A stretch of DNA of 64,000 nucleotides, taken from positions 3,500,001-3,564,000 of the forward strand of contig NZ_CP126106.1 in NCBI RefSeq assembly GCF_030123325.1, in the 5' to 3' direction. Below the pieces are notes generated by a model. It saw only the letters and a list, made by a program, of their open reading frames with translations, had not been told where the DNA came from and ran no database searches. This document shows positions 1-7,684 of the stretch, piece by piece. Every line of letters starts with the position of its first letter. Position 1 is the stretch's first letter. The position numbers were made by a program, and so were the translations under genes. The stretch is from Peribacillus simplex. GTDB lineage: Bacteria > Bacillota > Bacilli > Bacillales > DSM-1321.

Positions 1-1
1 T

Positions 2-1006
2 ATTCGCAAATTGATGAAAAAGTTAGGGAAGCCTGAAAGCCTATTAGTATGTTATGAAGCAGGATCTTCTGGGTATGGAATTTATCGATTTCTTCTATCT
101 ATGGACATTGATTGTATGGTTGTCGCACCCTCACTTATTCCAAAGCGATCGGGCGATCGTGTGAAAACAGATAAAAGAGATTCTATTAGATTAGCTCAGC
201 TACTTCGCGCTGGAGAGCTAACTTCTGTATGGGTTCCAGATGAAGATCATGAAGCATTGAGAGACTTAATTCGTGCTCGTCATGATGCTCGTGAGGATTT
301 ACAAAGTTCTCGCCAGAGGCTTGTTCACTTCTTACTTCGCCATGGAATACGTCCTCCGCAAGGAGTTAGAAATTGGTCCGTAAAACATCGTGAATGGTTA
401 AAACGATTAACATTTGAAAGAGCTTCTCAACGTATTGTTTTTCAAGAATATCTTCATGCAATCAATGAAGTTGAAGATCGTATGAAACGAATCGAAGCTC
501 AGATCCATGAAGAAGCCCTTCAAAGTGAACATGCACCCGTAATTCAAGCACTTCAAACTTTGAGAGGTGTCGCAGAAGTCACTGCAGTTACTCTAGTAGC
601 TGAAATTGGACAGTTTTCTCGATTTTCTAACCCAAGACAATTGATGTCCTATGCTGGACTTGTTCTTAAAGAATACTCTAGTGGATCAACTCGTTGGCAA
701 GGTTCAATTACGAAGACAGGAAATTCTCAAGTTCGTCGTTCCATTGTAGAAGTCTGTTGGTCTTATCGGCACCGTCCATCACTTAAAGGTGAATTACTTA
801 AACGTCAAGAAGGTCAAGATCCAGAGGCAAAACGTATTGCTTGGAAGGCACAACACCGTCTTCATATGAAATATCATCGCATCTCTGCTAAAGGAAAAGG
901 TGGAAAAGTGGCTGTGGTTGCTGTTGCTAGAGAGTTACTTGGATTTATTTGGGCTATCGGTTGTGCCATTGAGGATAAGCAAGTAAGTGTATCGAATGTT
1001 GCTTAA
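2..1006 (+). CDS. IS110/IS1111-family transposase (recombinase), N-terminus cut by window edge
   Basis: The product is a DEDD-type recombinase that moves the element, guided in this family by an element-encoded RNA. The frame is open to the left edge (codons Ile-Arg-Lys precede the first Met), so the first 60 or so residues with the opening acidic residue lie outside. Visible are the end of the RuvC-like domain (CYEAGSSGYGIYRFL, then KTDKRDSIRLAQLLRAGEL with the DxxD pair), a helical middle, and the C-terminal Transposase_20 domain with TLRGVAEVTAVTLVAEIG, the conserved YAGL and the SITKTGNSQVRR motif including the family serine. The reading frame is intact to its natural TAA stop, so the element could be active if the left part is whole. 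Confidence 0.9.
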   Translation: MRKLMKKLGKPESLLVCYEAGSSGYGIYRFLLSMDIDCMVVAPSLIPKRSGDRVKTDKRDSIRLAQLLRAGELTSVWVPDEDHEALRDLIRARHDAREDLQSSRQRLVHFLLRHGIRPPQGVRNWSVKHREWLKRLTFERASQRIVFQEYLHAINEVEDRMKRIEAQIHEEALQSEHAPVIQALQTLRGVAEVTAVTLVAEIGQFSRFSNPRQLMSYAGLVLKEYSSGSTRWQGSITKTGNSQVRRSIVEVCWSYRHRPSLKGELLKRQEGQDPEAKRIAWKAQHRLHMKYHRISAKGKGGKVAVVAVARELLGFIWAIGCAIEDKQVSVSNVA

Positions 1007-1073
1007 GTAGATCGAAAGTAAGATTATGTAATAAATGATTTTATCGAATCATAATTTTGTGATTTAGAATTGA

Positions 1074-1258
1074 AGATTTGGCTCGAAGGCAAACCCCCGG
1101 GAAGGAGAACCCTCATGTGCAACTATGCACTAGGTCTAGGGACTGAACGTGCGCCGTTAGTCCGAGGCAGCTCCGTGACGGATGGAGTGAAATGTGGTAA
1201 CCAACCCACGCATATCAGTTTGTATACCACCGTCAACGTTTTTGCCTTCGTGCCAAGT
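1074..1258 (+). ncRNA. candidate IS110-family guide RNA (seekRNA / bridge RNA)
   Basis: This stretch is clearly more GC-rich than both flanks. It is closed by a long-range stem: TTGGCTCGAAGGCAAAC (1078-1094) pairs with GTTTTTGCCTTCGTGCCAA (1238-1256) with one mismatch. Inside are short hairpins such as GTGCA-ACTA-TGCAC (about 1117-1130) and GGTA/TACC pairings near 1196-1229. A 64-codon open frame crosses it but has no ribosome binding site and a composition unlike protein. IS110-family elements are known to encode a structured guide RNA in a non-coding end, and location plus folding fit that role. The identification is inferred; no covariance model was run. Confidence 0.6.
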
Positions 1259-1264
1259 TTTTAA

Positions 1265-1385
1265 GGTTATCCTTGTTCAACTTTTAGAATTGTATCCATT
1301 TCGATTTAGCTTATCAAGGGAAAGTACGCCCTTGACAAGCTAAATCCGAAAGGATATTTGGTTTATAAGTTGAACAAGGAATAAC
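1265..1385. repeat. long imperfect palindrome (about 120 bp hairpin)
   Basis: The left arm runs from GGTTATCCTTGTTCAACTT to CTTATCAAGGG (1265-1320). The right arm runs from CCCTTGACAAGC to GTTGAACAAGGAATAAC (1328-1385). The arms pair along nearly their whole length around the loop AAAGTACG. It lies directly after the IS110 element. It could be a MITE-like or REP-like sequence, or the right end or target of the element. No coding frame was seen. Confidence 0.75.
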
Positions 1386-1463
1386 TCTATTCATAGCTGA
1401 ATGAAACACCATTTAAAAACATTTGGGTGTGGTGGGTTGACAGTTTCGTTCATATCAGTTGCA

Positions 1464-1524
1464 TAAAGAAAAAACTGCCTTAAAGACAGTCCCGGTTTTC
1501 AGCTAACGCACCCGTTAGTTGAAG
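1464..1524 (-). repeat. dispersed terminator-like repeat, copy 1
   Basis: On the minus strand the unit has a small hairpin (CTAACG...CGTTAG) followed by ACTGTCTTTAAGGCAGT and a T-run. It therefore reads as a rho-independent terminator for the minus-strand gene ending at 1576. A second copy lies at 4631-4690; the two share a 22-nt identical core and a nearly identical second half. Confidence 0.75.
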
Positions 1525-1575
1525 ATGGATTACTAATCATTCAACCCTAAAAAGATATTTGCCTCATTTTTTATT

Positions 1576-1773
1576 TTAGATTCTCAACTCCTTATATTCA
1601 TTACAAGCATTAGTTGGTTCGTCACCAAGTACTTTGCCAATTGTGTTCGAAACTCCCTGTGCCTCTAAACACTTTTTATATTTTGCTTCATCAGATAATT
1701 CAACTTTATAGTATATACCTACTATACCTACTATAATTACGGATGTTACTACTGCTAATAATATTTTCTTCAC
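1576..1773 (-). CDS. small membrane-anchored protein of unknown function (65 aa)
   Basis: The GTG at 1773 is chosen because AAAGGAG lies 8 nt upstream; the longer open frame to 1809 would place that ribosome binding site inside the gene. The protein begins MKKILLAVVTSVIIVGIVGIYY, a lysine-led single hydrophobic segment that could be a signal anchor. A short polar tail of about 40 residues with two cysteines follows (KCLEAQGV and NACNEYKE). The paired cysteines outside the membrane suggest a disulphide, which is inferred. It is followed by the terminator-like repeat at 1464-1524. I do not recognise the family. Confidence 0.6.
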   Translation of the reverse strand: MKKILLAVVTSVIIVGIVGIYYKVELSDEAKYKKCLEAQGVSNTIGKVLGDEPTNACNEYKELRI

Positions 1774-1971
1774 ATTGATATCTCCTTTATATATAGAAAT
1801 TACTTCCAAAAAATCATAACAAAGATTTATTAAGCCGTAAATACAGTGATAGTCTTATAAAATATAAGACCTTAGTCGTAGCTCCTCGCTATTATTAGAT
1901 ATGCTCTATCTTCTAACTTCCACACTATACTATTAAACTAACCTGCCCCGATAGTTTATTAATAACAAAAT

Positions 1972-1997
1972 AAAAAGGACCCTCGGGCCCTTAAAAA
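1972..1997 (-). terminator. possible terminator of the integrase gene
   Basis: On the minus strand, TAAGGGCCCGAGGGTCCTTTTTATTTT forms a short GC-rich stem followed by T residues. It overlaps the stop codon region of the gene at 1991-2830. Confidence 0.5.
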
Positions 1998-2830
1998 TAC
2001 TTTCTATACAAGTCTCTCCGCATTGCACCACTTAGATATGCATACATTTTTGTGGTTTCACTTTTTTCATGACCCATTAAATTTTGAATCACTTCCAGAG
2101 GCGCTCCATTATTCAATAAATTTGTGGCGTAACTATGTCTAAGCTGATGAGGATGAATGCTCTTTTTAATGTCCGTTCTCTTTGCTATCAGTTTTATAAC
2201 GTTTCTCGCTTGAGAAATACTCATTCGATGGGGGGCGCGTGTTGTCACAAAGAGTGCTTCCTCATGATCTTTTCGCTCACTTAAATATCGTTTCAACCAT
2301 ATTTCACAACGAGTATTAAAATATACTTCTCGTTCTTTATTTCCTTTTCCTAATACGATTGCTGATTGATTAGAAAAATTAATTGATGTCCTATCTAGCG
2401 TTATTGCTTCACCAATTCTACATCCTGCTGAGTACATAAACTCAAATAAAGCATTTTTGAATGTTGTATGACAAGCTTCCCGCAAATGTTCAATTTCCAC
2501 TTCAGACAAGTATTTTGGAACCCTTAATTCTACTTTTGGTTCCTTTATTTTTGATGCAGGATTTCCATTAATTAAATTTTCATCTTGTGCCCATCTAAAT
2601 AAAGATTTAATAAATCGAATTCTATGCCCCAGACTGGATGGCTTAAGCTTTTCAGCTGCTTTTCCCAGATAAACTTTAAGAGAATTAGTTGAAAGTTCTT
2701 GAATGGATATATTTCCAAAACTCTTCACCGACAAGTTAAATTGAACGTAATATGACTTTAATGTTTGTGGAGAATAACCTTGGATTTGCTTATCTGCTTT
2801 ATATAAACTCCATACTTCAGTTAAGTTCAT
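1991..2830 (-). CDS. tyrosine recombinase / site-specific integrase
   Basis: This 279-aa XerC/XerD-like recombinase cuts and rejoins DNA at att or dif-type sites through a 3'-phosphotyrosine. An N-terminal SAM-like core-binding domain (residues about 1-90) precedes the catalytic domain. The catalytic set is complete: Arg138 (AGCRIGEA), Lys162/165 (GKGNKERE), His228-x-x-Arg231 (HPHQLRHSYA), His254 (LMGHEKSETT) and Tyr263. It has no excisionase or relaxase neighbour and sits alone in a decayed zone flanked by other mobile DNA. It may be the survivor of a lost integrated element. It differs from chromosomal XerC/XerD by context only, so a housekeeping role cannot be excluded. Confidence 0.85.
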   Translation of the reverse strand: MNLTEVWSLYKADKQIQGYSPQTLKSYYVQFNLSVKSFGNISIQELSTNSLKVYLGKAAEKLKPSSLGHRIRFIKSLFRWAQDENLINGNPASKIKEPKVELRVPKYLSEVEIEHLREACHTTFKNALFEFMYSAGCRIGEAITLDRTSINFSNQSAIVLGKGNKEREVYFNTRCEIWLKRYLSERKDHEEALFVTTRAPHRMSISQARNVIKLIAKRTDIKKSIHPHQLRHSYATNLLNNGAPLEVIQNLMGHEKSETTKMYAYLSGAMRRDLYRKYF

Positions 2831-2970
2831 ACCTTTTTCTCTCCCATCTATACCATAATCTTATTAGACGGTATAGACGAATAAAGAACAATTATACTAG
2901 ATTAGTAGATTTTTAAAGGCACCCTTGGTTGAAGGAAGTACGTTTGTTATTATTCATCTATATTTAGCCC

Positions 2971-3149
2971 TTAACCTTCTGGACCTATGGTTATATGTAG
3001 AATTTCATTCGATTCAAAGAACTTGCAAATATCATTGTTTTTCTTTTTTGTTTTATACCAATGTTTAGTAACATCTACGTTAGAAAAAACTAATAATTCA
3101 TTTATGGTAGACCTTAAATAAAATTCATATAAATTGTTTTTGACTGTCT
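2971..3149 (-). pseudogene. C-terminal gene remnant of unknown family
   Basis: On the minus strand a frame without stops reads ETVKNNLYEFYLRSTINELL and continues through a lysine-rich stretch to HITIGPEG and TAA. An alternative frame just upstream reads KGYMGFVRDS, which suggests a frameshift or nonsense mutation in a once longer gene. No start codon or ribosome binding site is visible. Function is not recognised. Confidence 0.35.
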
Positions 3150-3245
3150 CTTACAAAACCCATATACCCTTTCGTTTCCTTGACTATAGGAAGTTAAAAG
3201 TCAATCATCAATATCATAATAATAACCTTATTTATCAATGCTTAA

Positions 3246-3620
3246 GTAGGTTACCTACATGTTTTTTTCTTTTCTAGACTCTAATTATCCACATATAATG
3301 ATTAGCTTCATGTTCATCTTCACCTAATCCGTTAAAAAATATCTTCCCCTATCATTATACCTTAATTATCACAATCGGCTAGATATGACTTCGTTTTTAC
3401 TGAACTGATAGTAGAAAGCATTAAATGATTGCTTTACTGCTGCGAAGATTGGGAATTTCAGGCTGATGATAAAAGCCGTCGAATAGGCAGTTTAATTTGC
3501 AAAAAAATAAGCTTCATTAATTGATGGCCAAAATAGTTTTAGGAGGAATTGAACTATATACAAAAACAACAAATACAATGTTAAATGTTCCTTTTCTTGC
3601 TTTCCGTTGGTTAGATGAAA
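3246..3620. repeat. degenerate dispersed repeat, copy A
   Basis: Shared blocks in fixed order are GGTTACC(T/C)ACATG near 3248, GAAGATTGGG(A)ATTTCAGGCTG near 3444, and GTTAAATGTTCC...CTTG near 3582. The same blocks occur at 10748-10925, and the middle block also at 7505-7625. No intact open frame runs through any copy. It occupies most of the gap between 2830 and 3860, where I see no other gene. Confidence 0.6.
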
Positions 3621-3859
3621 GTGAGGAAATAAATTTTTTTGATTGCAACACAGTTAATTATGTATCTTAACAGCCCCTTTTATAATAAAGGAACGTTAAT
3701 TGGCAAAAGACTAAAGAAAAACATATTACTTTACAAAATGTATATAACTTTCTTTTATTATTCCAAATTCGTCTGAAATCTCTTCAATTTTTGGTTTAAA
3801 ATAGGGATAATGTAAGATAAATCTATTTTTCTTGTATGATAAAGTAGAATAGTAGAAAA

Positions 3860-4504
3860 ATGAATCGAAGGATGTGGTATTATTTGATGTTAAATGTAAA
3901 AAAAATGTCGTTTGTTGTTTTTATTTGTTTCTTGTTTTTTATACCAAATTCAATCTTTGCTCAAGAAATTTTACACAATGGAAGTCAAGGACAAGCAGTT
4001 TATGACTTACAAGAAAATTTAAAGAAAATGGGTTACTTTAACAGTCAACCAACGGGGTATTATGGTTCAATTACTGATCATGCAGTTAAACAACTTCAAC
4101 AAGATTCTGGAATATTACCAGATGGAGTCTTTGGATTCCAAACACAACAAAAATTAAATAGTATTGAAATGATGGCCAGGGTTGTTTATGGAGAAGCTCG
4201 AGGAGAAACTTATGAAGGAAAAGTAGCTGTCGCTGCAGTAATTTTGAACCGAATGTCAACGCCAGGTTTTCCTAAAAATACTTACGATGTTATTTTCCAG
4301 ACAAATGCTTTTACAGCTGTACATGATGGGCAATATTATTTGACCCCAAATAGCCATTCTTATCGAGCTGTTATTGATGCCTTACAAGGTTGGGATCCTA
4401 CTCATGGTTCTGTTTATTATTATAATCCGTTCTTGGCAACAGATGAATGGATTTTCACAAGGAAAACAGTCATTAGAATAGGCAACCACTTATTTGCAAA
4501 GTAA
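3860..4504 (+). CDS. SleB-like spore cortex / cell wall hydrolase
   Basis: The 214-aa exported protein starts with a signal peptide ending near SIFA-QE (residue about 34). A PG_binding_1 domain follows (about 38-95, GSQGQAVYDLQENLKKMGYF and GVFGFQTQQKL), then a Hydrolase_2 domain (about 104-214) with the SleB/CwlJ signature ARVVYGEARGE, the VAVAAVILNR helix and the closing RIGNHLFAK. SleB is a lytic transglycosylase acting on muramic-delta-lactam cortex peptidoglycan during germination. The order and length match SleB, but the usual partner ypeB is absent, so this is probably a paralogue. The ribosome binding site is weak; a later Met at 3887 is an alternative start. Confidence 0.8.
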   Translation: MNRRMWYYLMLNVKKMSFVVFICFLFFIPNSIFAQEILHNGSQGQAVYDLQENLKKMGYFNSQPTGYYGSITDHAVKQLQQDSGILPDGVFGFQTQQKLNSIEMMARVVYGEARGETYEGKVAVAAVILNRMSTPGFPKNTYDVIFQTNAFTAVHDGQYYLTPNSHSYRAVIDALQGWDPTHGSVYYYNPFLATDEWIFTRKTVIRIGNHLFAK

Positions 4505-4585
4505 ATCTAATCTACATACATATTGAGGAATGATATTTTTATAGTTTCGTATTATAAATATCCCATTAACTATGTCGTGTGGTAT

Positions 4586-4617
4586 AAAAGGTCGGGCAGT
4601 ATTTGCCCGACCTTTTT
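4586..4617 (+). terminator. rho-independent terminator
   Basis: AAAAGGTCGGGCA and TGCCCGACCTTTTT form a perfect GC-rich stem with a T-run, 80 bp after the SleB-like gene. Confidence 0.85.
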
Positions 4618-4630
4618 GGTGGCACCCCCA

Positions 4631-4690
4631 TAAGAAAAAACTGCCTTAAAGACAGCTCCGATCTTCAGCTAACGCACCCGCTAGTAAAAG
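4631..4690 (-). repeat. dispersed terminator-like repeat, copy 2
   Basis: This is the second copy of the unit at 1464-1524, in the same orientation, with the core AGAAAAAACTGCCTTAAAG identical. On the minus strand it would terminate transcription coming from the remnant at 5008-5283. Confidence 0.75.
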
Positions 4691-4910
4691 AGTGAATGTT
4701 AAATTGTACCTTTCATTCTAAATACTTTCACACCTAACTCAGATTTAAGTTCTAGCATTGCTTTTTTTAAAAAAAAGCTATTGCTTGCTTGTTACTTGGT
4801 GACACACGAAGGTTGTATTCATCAACTCCATTGTTTTTAAAGAACTTCAATCATAAATCACCCAATTAGTTCAATATCCATCTCCTTAAACTTTTGAATT
4901 ATATATGATG

Positions 4911-4952
4911 TTTTCCTTATTTTCCGTACCCTTTTCCTTATTTTCCGTACCC
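4911..4952. repeat. perfect 21-bp tandem duplication
   Basis: TTTTCCTTATTTTCCGTACC plus one C is present twice in direct succession (4911-4931 and 4932-4952) in non-coding DNA. The rest of 4691-5007 shows no gene or clear signal. Confidence 0.85.
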
Positions 4953-5007
4953 ATTTGCTTATAAACAATATTAAGTACTTTTCCCTTGGTTCCAAAAGAA
5001 AAAGCGA

Positions 5008-5283
5008 TTACCTGGTATAGGAACCGCCTTCAACTATCTTTGCAAAGTCATCTAGAGTAGTTGAATACTTGATATAAATTCGTGGTAAAAGATAAAGTTC
5101 GTCTTTAATGCCCTTCTCAGAAAATAGTTCAGGAGTTGTCGTAAGTCCAAATAAATAATATTTCTTCGTTTCTTCTACGACTTTGTCTTTGAAATTTCTG
5201 TATGGATACGCAATAGCATTAACTGGTTTGCCTGTTATTTTTTGAATTTTAAGTAAGTTAGTTCCATACATACCTGCTTTCAT
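5008..5283 (-). pseudogene. polysaccharide deacetylase, C-terminal fragment
   Basis: The 91-residue frame contains the C-terminal half of a NodB-type deacetylase: KPVNAIAYPYRNFKDKVVEE, then GLTTTPELF and the family ending LYLLPRIYIKYSTTLDDF. The metal-binding TFDD and HxxxH motifs of the N-terminal half are missing, and no ribosome binding site precedes the first Met. It is a truncated relic of a cell-wall polysaccharide N- or O-deacetylase and cannot be active. Confidence 0.7.
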
Positions 5284-5474
5284 TAGTAAAAGAAAGTGTC
5301 AACCAGGGATGGGTGCCTTTACAATTTCATAAACACTTTGAATTCAAATTGATTAACTATCTTTAAAAAATATTGTATTTGTTGGTCTTCTTATTAACAA
5401 CTTGTCCAAACCAATCAATACTTTCCTCATAGAATGAATACAAGTATTTATACCGAAATGGAGGAAACAAACCA

Positions 5475-6860
5475 GTGAGTGACAGAGATTTTTCAAATGA
5501 TTCTCCAGGCCCAAAAGGAAAATTAATTACTGGACATTCAAAGGAGTTTATTTCAGATACACTTGGCTTTCTTACCCGTTTAGCAAATGAATATGGAGAA
5601 GTTGCTAAAATTCGTTTTGGACCTTTCCATAATGTTTACCTTATTTCAAATTCAGATTTAATTAAGCAGGTACTTGTAACAAAACACAAATCCTTCTTGA
5701 AATCAAAGGACTTCTCTGCTTTAAAACCAGTACTCGGAGAAGGCCTAATTACAAGTGAAAAAGAATATCACATGCGCCAAAGAAGGCTTATTCAACCCTC
5801 ATTCAAAAAGTCTCATATTAGCAATTATGGTCAGGATATGATTGATATAACAATGGACTATATTTCCACTTGGAAAAACAGAGAAGAAAGGATCATTACG
5901 GAGGATATGATGAGCCTTACACTGAGTATTATCAGCAAGACCATGTTCAGCATGAGACTCAAAGAAGGATATGGCATGCTCGGGGAACCTATAGAAGCCT
6001 TCATGAGAATTGCCGTTAAAAGAATGCGAACACTTCAAATGCCACTATGGGTTCCAACTAAAAACAACCGTGAATATAAAATTGCGAAACAGAGACTTGA
6101 TAAGGTGATTTATAGCGTTATTGAAAAACGCAGAACAGAGGTAGAGAGACATGAGGATATGCTTGGGATTCTAATGGATGCTCGAGATGATGAGGATGGC
6201 TTAGCCATGACAGACAAGCAGTTACGTGATGAGTTAATGACCATTTTCCTTGCCGGTCACGAAACAACAGCAAACGCGCTTTCCTGGACCTTATACTTGC
6301 TTTCCCAACACCCTGATGTGGAAACTAAACTTTTCAATGAAATAGATAGTGTAATCGGCAACCGTAATCTAACACCTGGCGATTTTATGAAATTAACATA
6401 CACACAAAATGTTATCTATGAATCAATGCGCATATACCCACCTGTCTATGTCATACAACGGGAAGTGGCGGAGGATGTGGTAATTGGAGGGTATCTTTTT
6501 AAAAAAGGCGATATGATCCTGTTAAGTCAGTATGTGATGCACCACAAGCCTGAGTATTTTGATAATCCAAATTCCTTTAAACCTGAGCGATTTGAAAACA
6601 ACTTTATGAAAACCCTACCCCCGTTCGCTTACTTTCCATTTGGCGGAGGTCCGAGAGTTTGTATCGGTAATCATTTTGCAGTGATGGAAGCTGTTCTCGT
6701 CCTAGCATGCATAGCTCAACGATATCGGATAAGGCTGGCGCCTGACCATCATGAAGTAAAGCCACTTCCGTCTATTACACTCAGACCAAAGCGTGGATTG
6801 CGTATGGTAGTCGAAGAGAGAATTATAGGAGATATCCAACCAAAAGCTTCTGAAATTTAA
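5475..6860 (+). CDS. cytochrome P450 monooxygenase
   Basis: A complete 461-aa soluble P450 starts at GTG 5475 with GGAGG 10 nt upstream. Hallmarks in order are the I-helix oxygen-activation motif AGHETT (residues 260-265), the K-helix ExxR (Glu316, Arg319), the PERF-type motif KPERF and the haem loop FPFGGGPRVCIGN with the thiolate ligand Cys396. It lacks a fused reductase, so it needs separate redox partners, and none lie next to it. The substrate cannot be told from sequence; Bacillus relatives of this type hydroxylate fatty acids or terpenoids. It is followed at 9 bp by an oxidoreductase remnant that may once have been co-transcribed. Confidence 0.93.
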   Translation: MSDRDFSNDSPGPKGKLITGHSKEFISDTLGFLTRLANEYGEVAKIRFGPFHNVYLISNSDLIKQVLVTKHKSFLKSKDFSALKPVLGEGLITSEKEYHMRQRRLIQPSFKKSHISNYGQDMIDITMDYISTWKNREERIITEDMMSLTLSIISKTMFSMRLKEGYGMLGEPIEAFMRIAVKRMRTLQMPLWVPTKNNREYKIAKQRLDKVIYSVIEKRRTEVERHEDMLGILMDARDDEDGLAMTDKQLRDELMTIFLAGHETTANALSWTLYLLSQHPDVETKLFNEIDSVIGNRNLTPGDFMKLTYTQNVIYESMRIYPPVYVIQREVAEDVVIGGYLFKKGDMILLSQYVMHHKPEYFDNPNSFKPERFENNFMKTLPPFAYFPFGGGPRVCIGNHFAVMEAVLVLACIAQRYRIRLAPDHHEVKPLPSITLRPKRGLRMVVEERIIGDIQPKASEI

Positions 6861-6868
6861 AGGAATTA

Positions 6869-7186
6869 ATGAACAAAATTGTCACTCTACCCCTAGGGAA
6901 GATCCCCCTTAGTTCCATAAAAAAGACTGCCGCATCAACCCTAGTTTTTGAAGTAAACCAGCTAGGCTTCGACACAGTAGATAGTGGTCCTTTAAGTGAT
7001 TCGTGGAGACAACTGCCAGGAACTCCTGCATACTGCACATAACTAACAAAAGCATTGGAAAAAGCAAATAAAGAAAAAGCCCCATTCCTACGGGATAAGG
7101 TAATAGAGAAGTTATCAGCTTCTAACCTCAACCCCCTCTCAAGTAAAGATATTGTGAATATGAACAGAGAAATATATAATTCATAA
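6869..7186 (+). pseudogene. NADP/F420-type oxidoreductase remnant with internal stop
   Basis: The plus-strand frame from ATG 6869 reads NQLGFDTVDSGPLSDSWRQL, then PGTPAYCT. This is the conserved C-terminal region of small Rossmann-fold proteins related to NADPH:F420 reductase. A TAA at 7040-7042 interrupts the frame, which then continues TKALEKANKEKAPFLRDK to a final TAA at 7186. The N-terminal nucleotide-binding GxGxxG part is missing. Family assignment is from memory of the GFDxVDxGPL pattern. Confidence 0.65.
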
Positions 7187-7190
7187 AACA

Positions 7191-7222
7191 AAAAGGTGCA
7201 CTCAGTTTAAAGTGTACCTTTT
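7191..7222. terminator. terminator-like hairpin
   Basis: AAAAGGTGCACT and AGTGTACCTTTT form a stem with one mismatch around CAGTTTAA. It closes the P450 and remnant unit. Confidence 0.6.
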
Positions 7223-7504
7223 CGCATATCCATATATCCCCATGAAGTTGTGGGAAAATATGTTTGCCTCTTTCCTTTTTGCCGCCAAGCAATCCAGAAT
7301 ATTAATGGTAATTCTGAGAGATTACAAAAGCCCTTCCAGTCCGATCTCAATTTTTTTCAAAACAGAATCTAAGTATGATTGTGTTTTAAACCCCTCTTCT
7401 ACTAACCTCCCTCTATAAACATTGATGTATCAACGAGGAAAATGAAGCGGAAGATTTAAACATAGTATTGAAATTCCAGTTTTTATTACCAAATTTGAAT
7501 TATC

Positions 7505-7625
7505 CCGGAAAAACATGTAATGACTGCTTTACTTCGGCGAAGATTGGGGATTTCAGGCTGGATGATAAAACTTGTCCTAAAGATTAATAGGCAAAAAGGG
7601 CTTTACTAATTGTTGGTCAGTTTGG
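7505..7625. repeat. degenerate dispersed repeat, copy B
   Basis: It contains CTGCTTTACT..CGGCGAAGATTGG and GATTTCAGGCTG, followed by GATGATAAAACTTGTC. These match copy A (3246-3620) and copy C (10748-10925). The surrounding gap 7223-7684 shows no real gene; a 68-codon frame at 7212 lacks a ribosome binding site. Confidence 0.6.
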
Positions 7626-7684
7626 GCTGGGTGTGACCATGATAATCTATCTATAAAAGACAGTGAATATGCTATTTATGAACT

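Larger units (their letters stand above)
1..1264 (+). mobile_element. IS110-family element, right-hand part (left end outside window)
   Basis: The unit comprises a 5'-truncated IS110-type recombinase gene followed by about 250 bp of non-coding, structured DNA, after which ordinary AT-rich sequence resumes. IS110-family elements lack long terminal inverted repeats and often make no target duplication, so the exact right end cannot be fixed by eye; I place it near the end of the structured stretch. A structured region downstream of the recombinase is the arrangement known for the IS1111 subgroup, while the IS110 subgroup carries it upstream. The boundary is inferred. Confidence 0.55.

Noticed and set aside
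1070..1264. 64-codon plus-strand open frame after the IS110 recombinase
   Set aside because: No ribosome binding site, composition unlike protein, and it overlies a long-range RNA stem; treated as non-coding RNA.
4911..4952. Tandem 21-bp repeat as a possible CRISPR or iteron origin
   Set aside because: Only two head-to-tail copies with no spacer and no replication gene nearby.
7212..7418. 68-codon plus frame after the oxidoreductase remnant
   Set aside because: No ribosome binding site and no recognisable protein pattern; begins inside a terminator stem.
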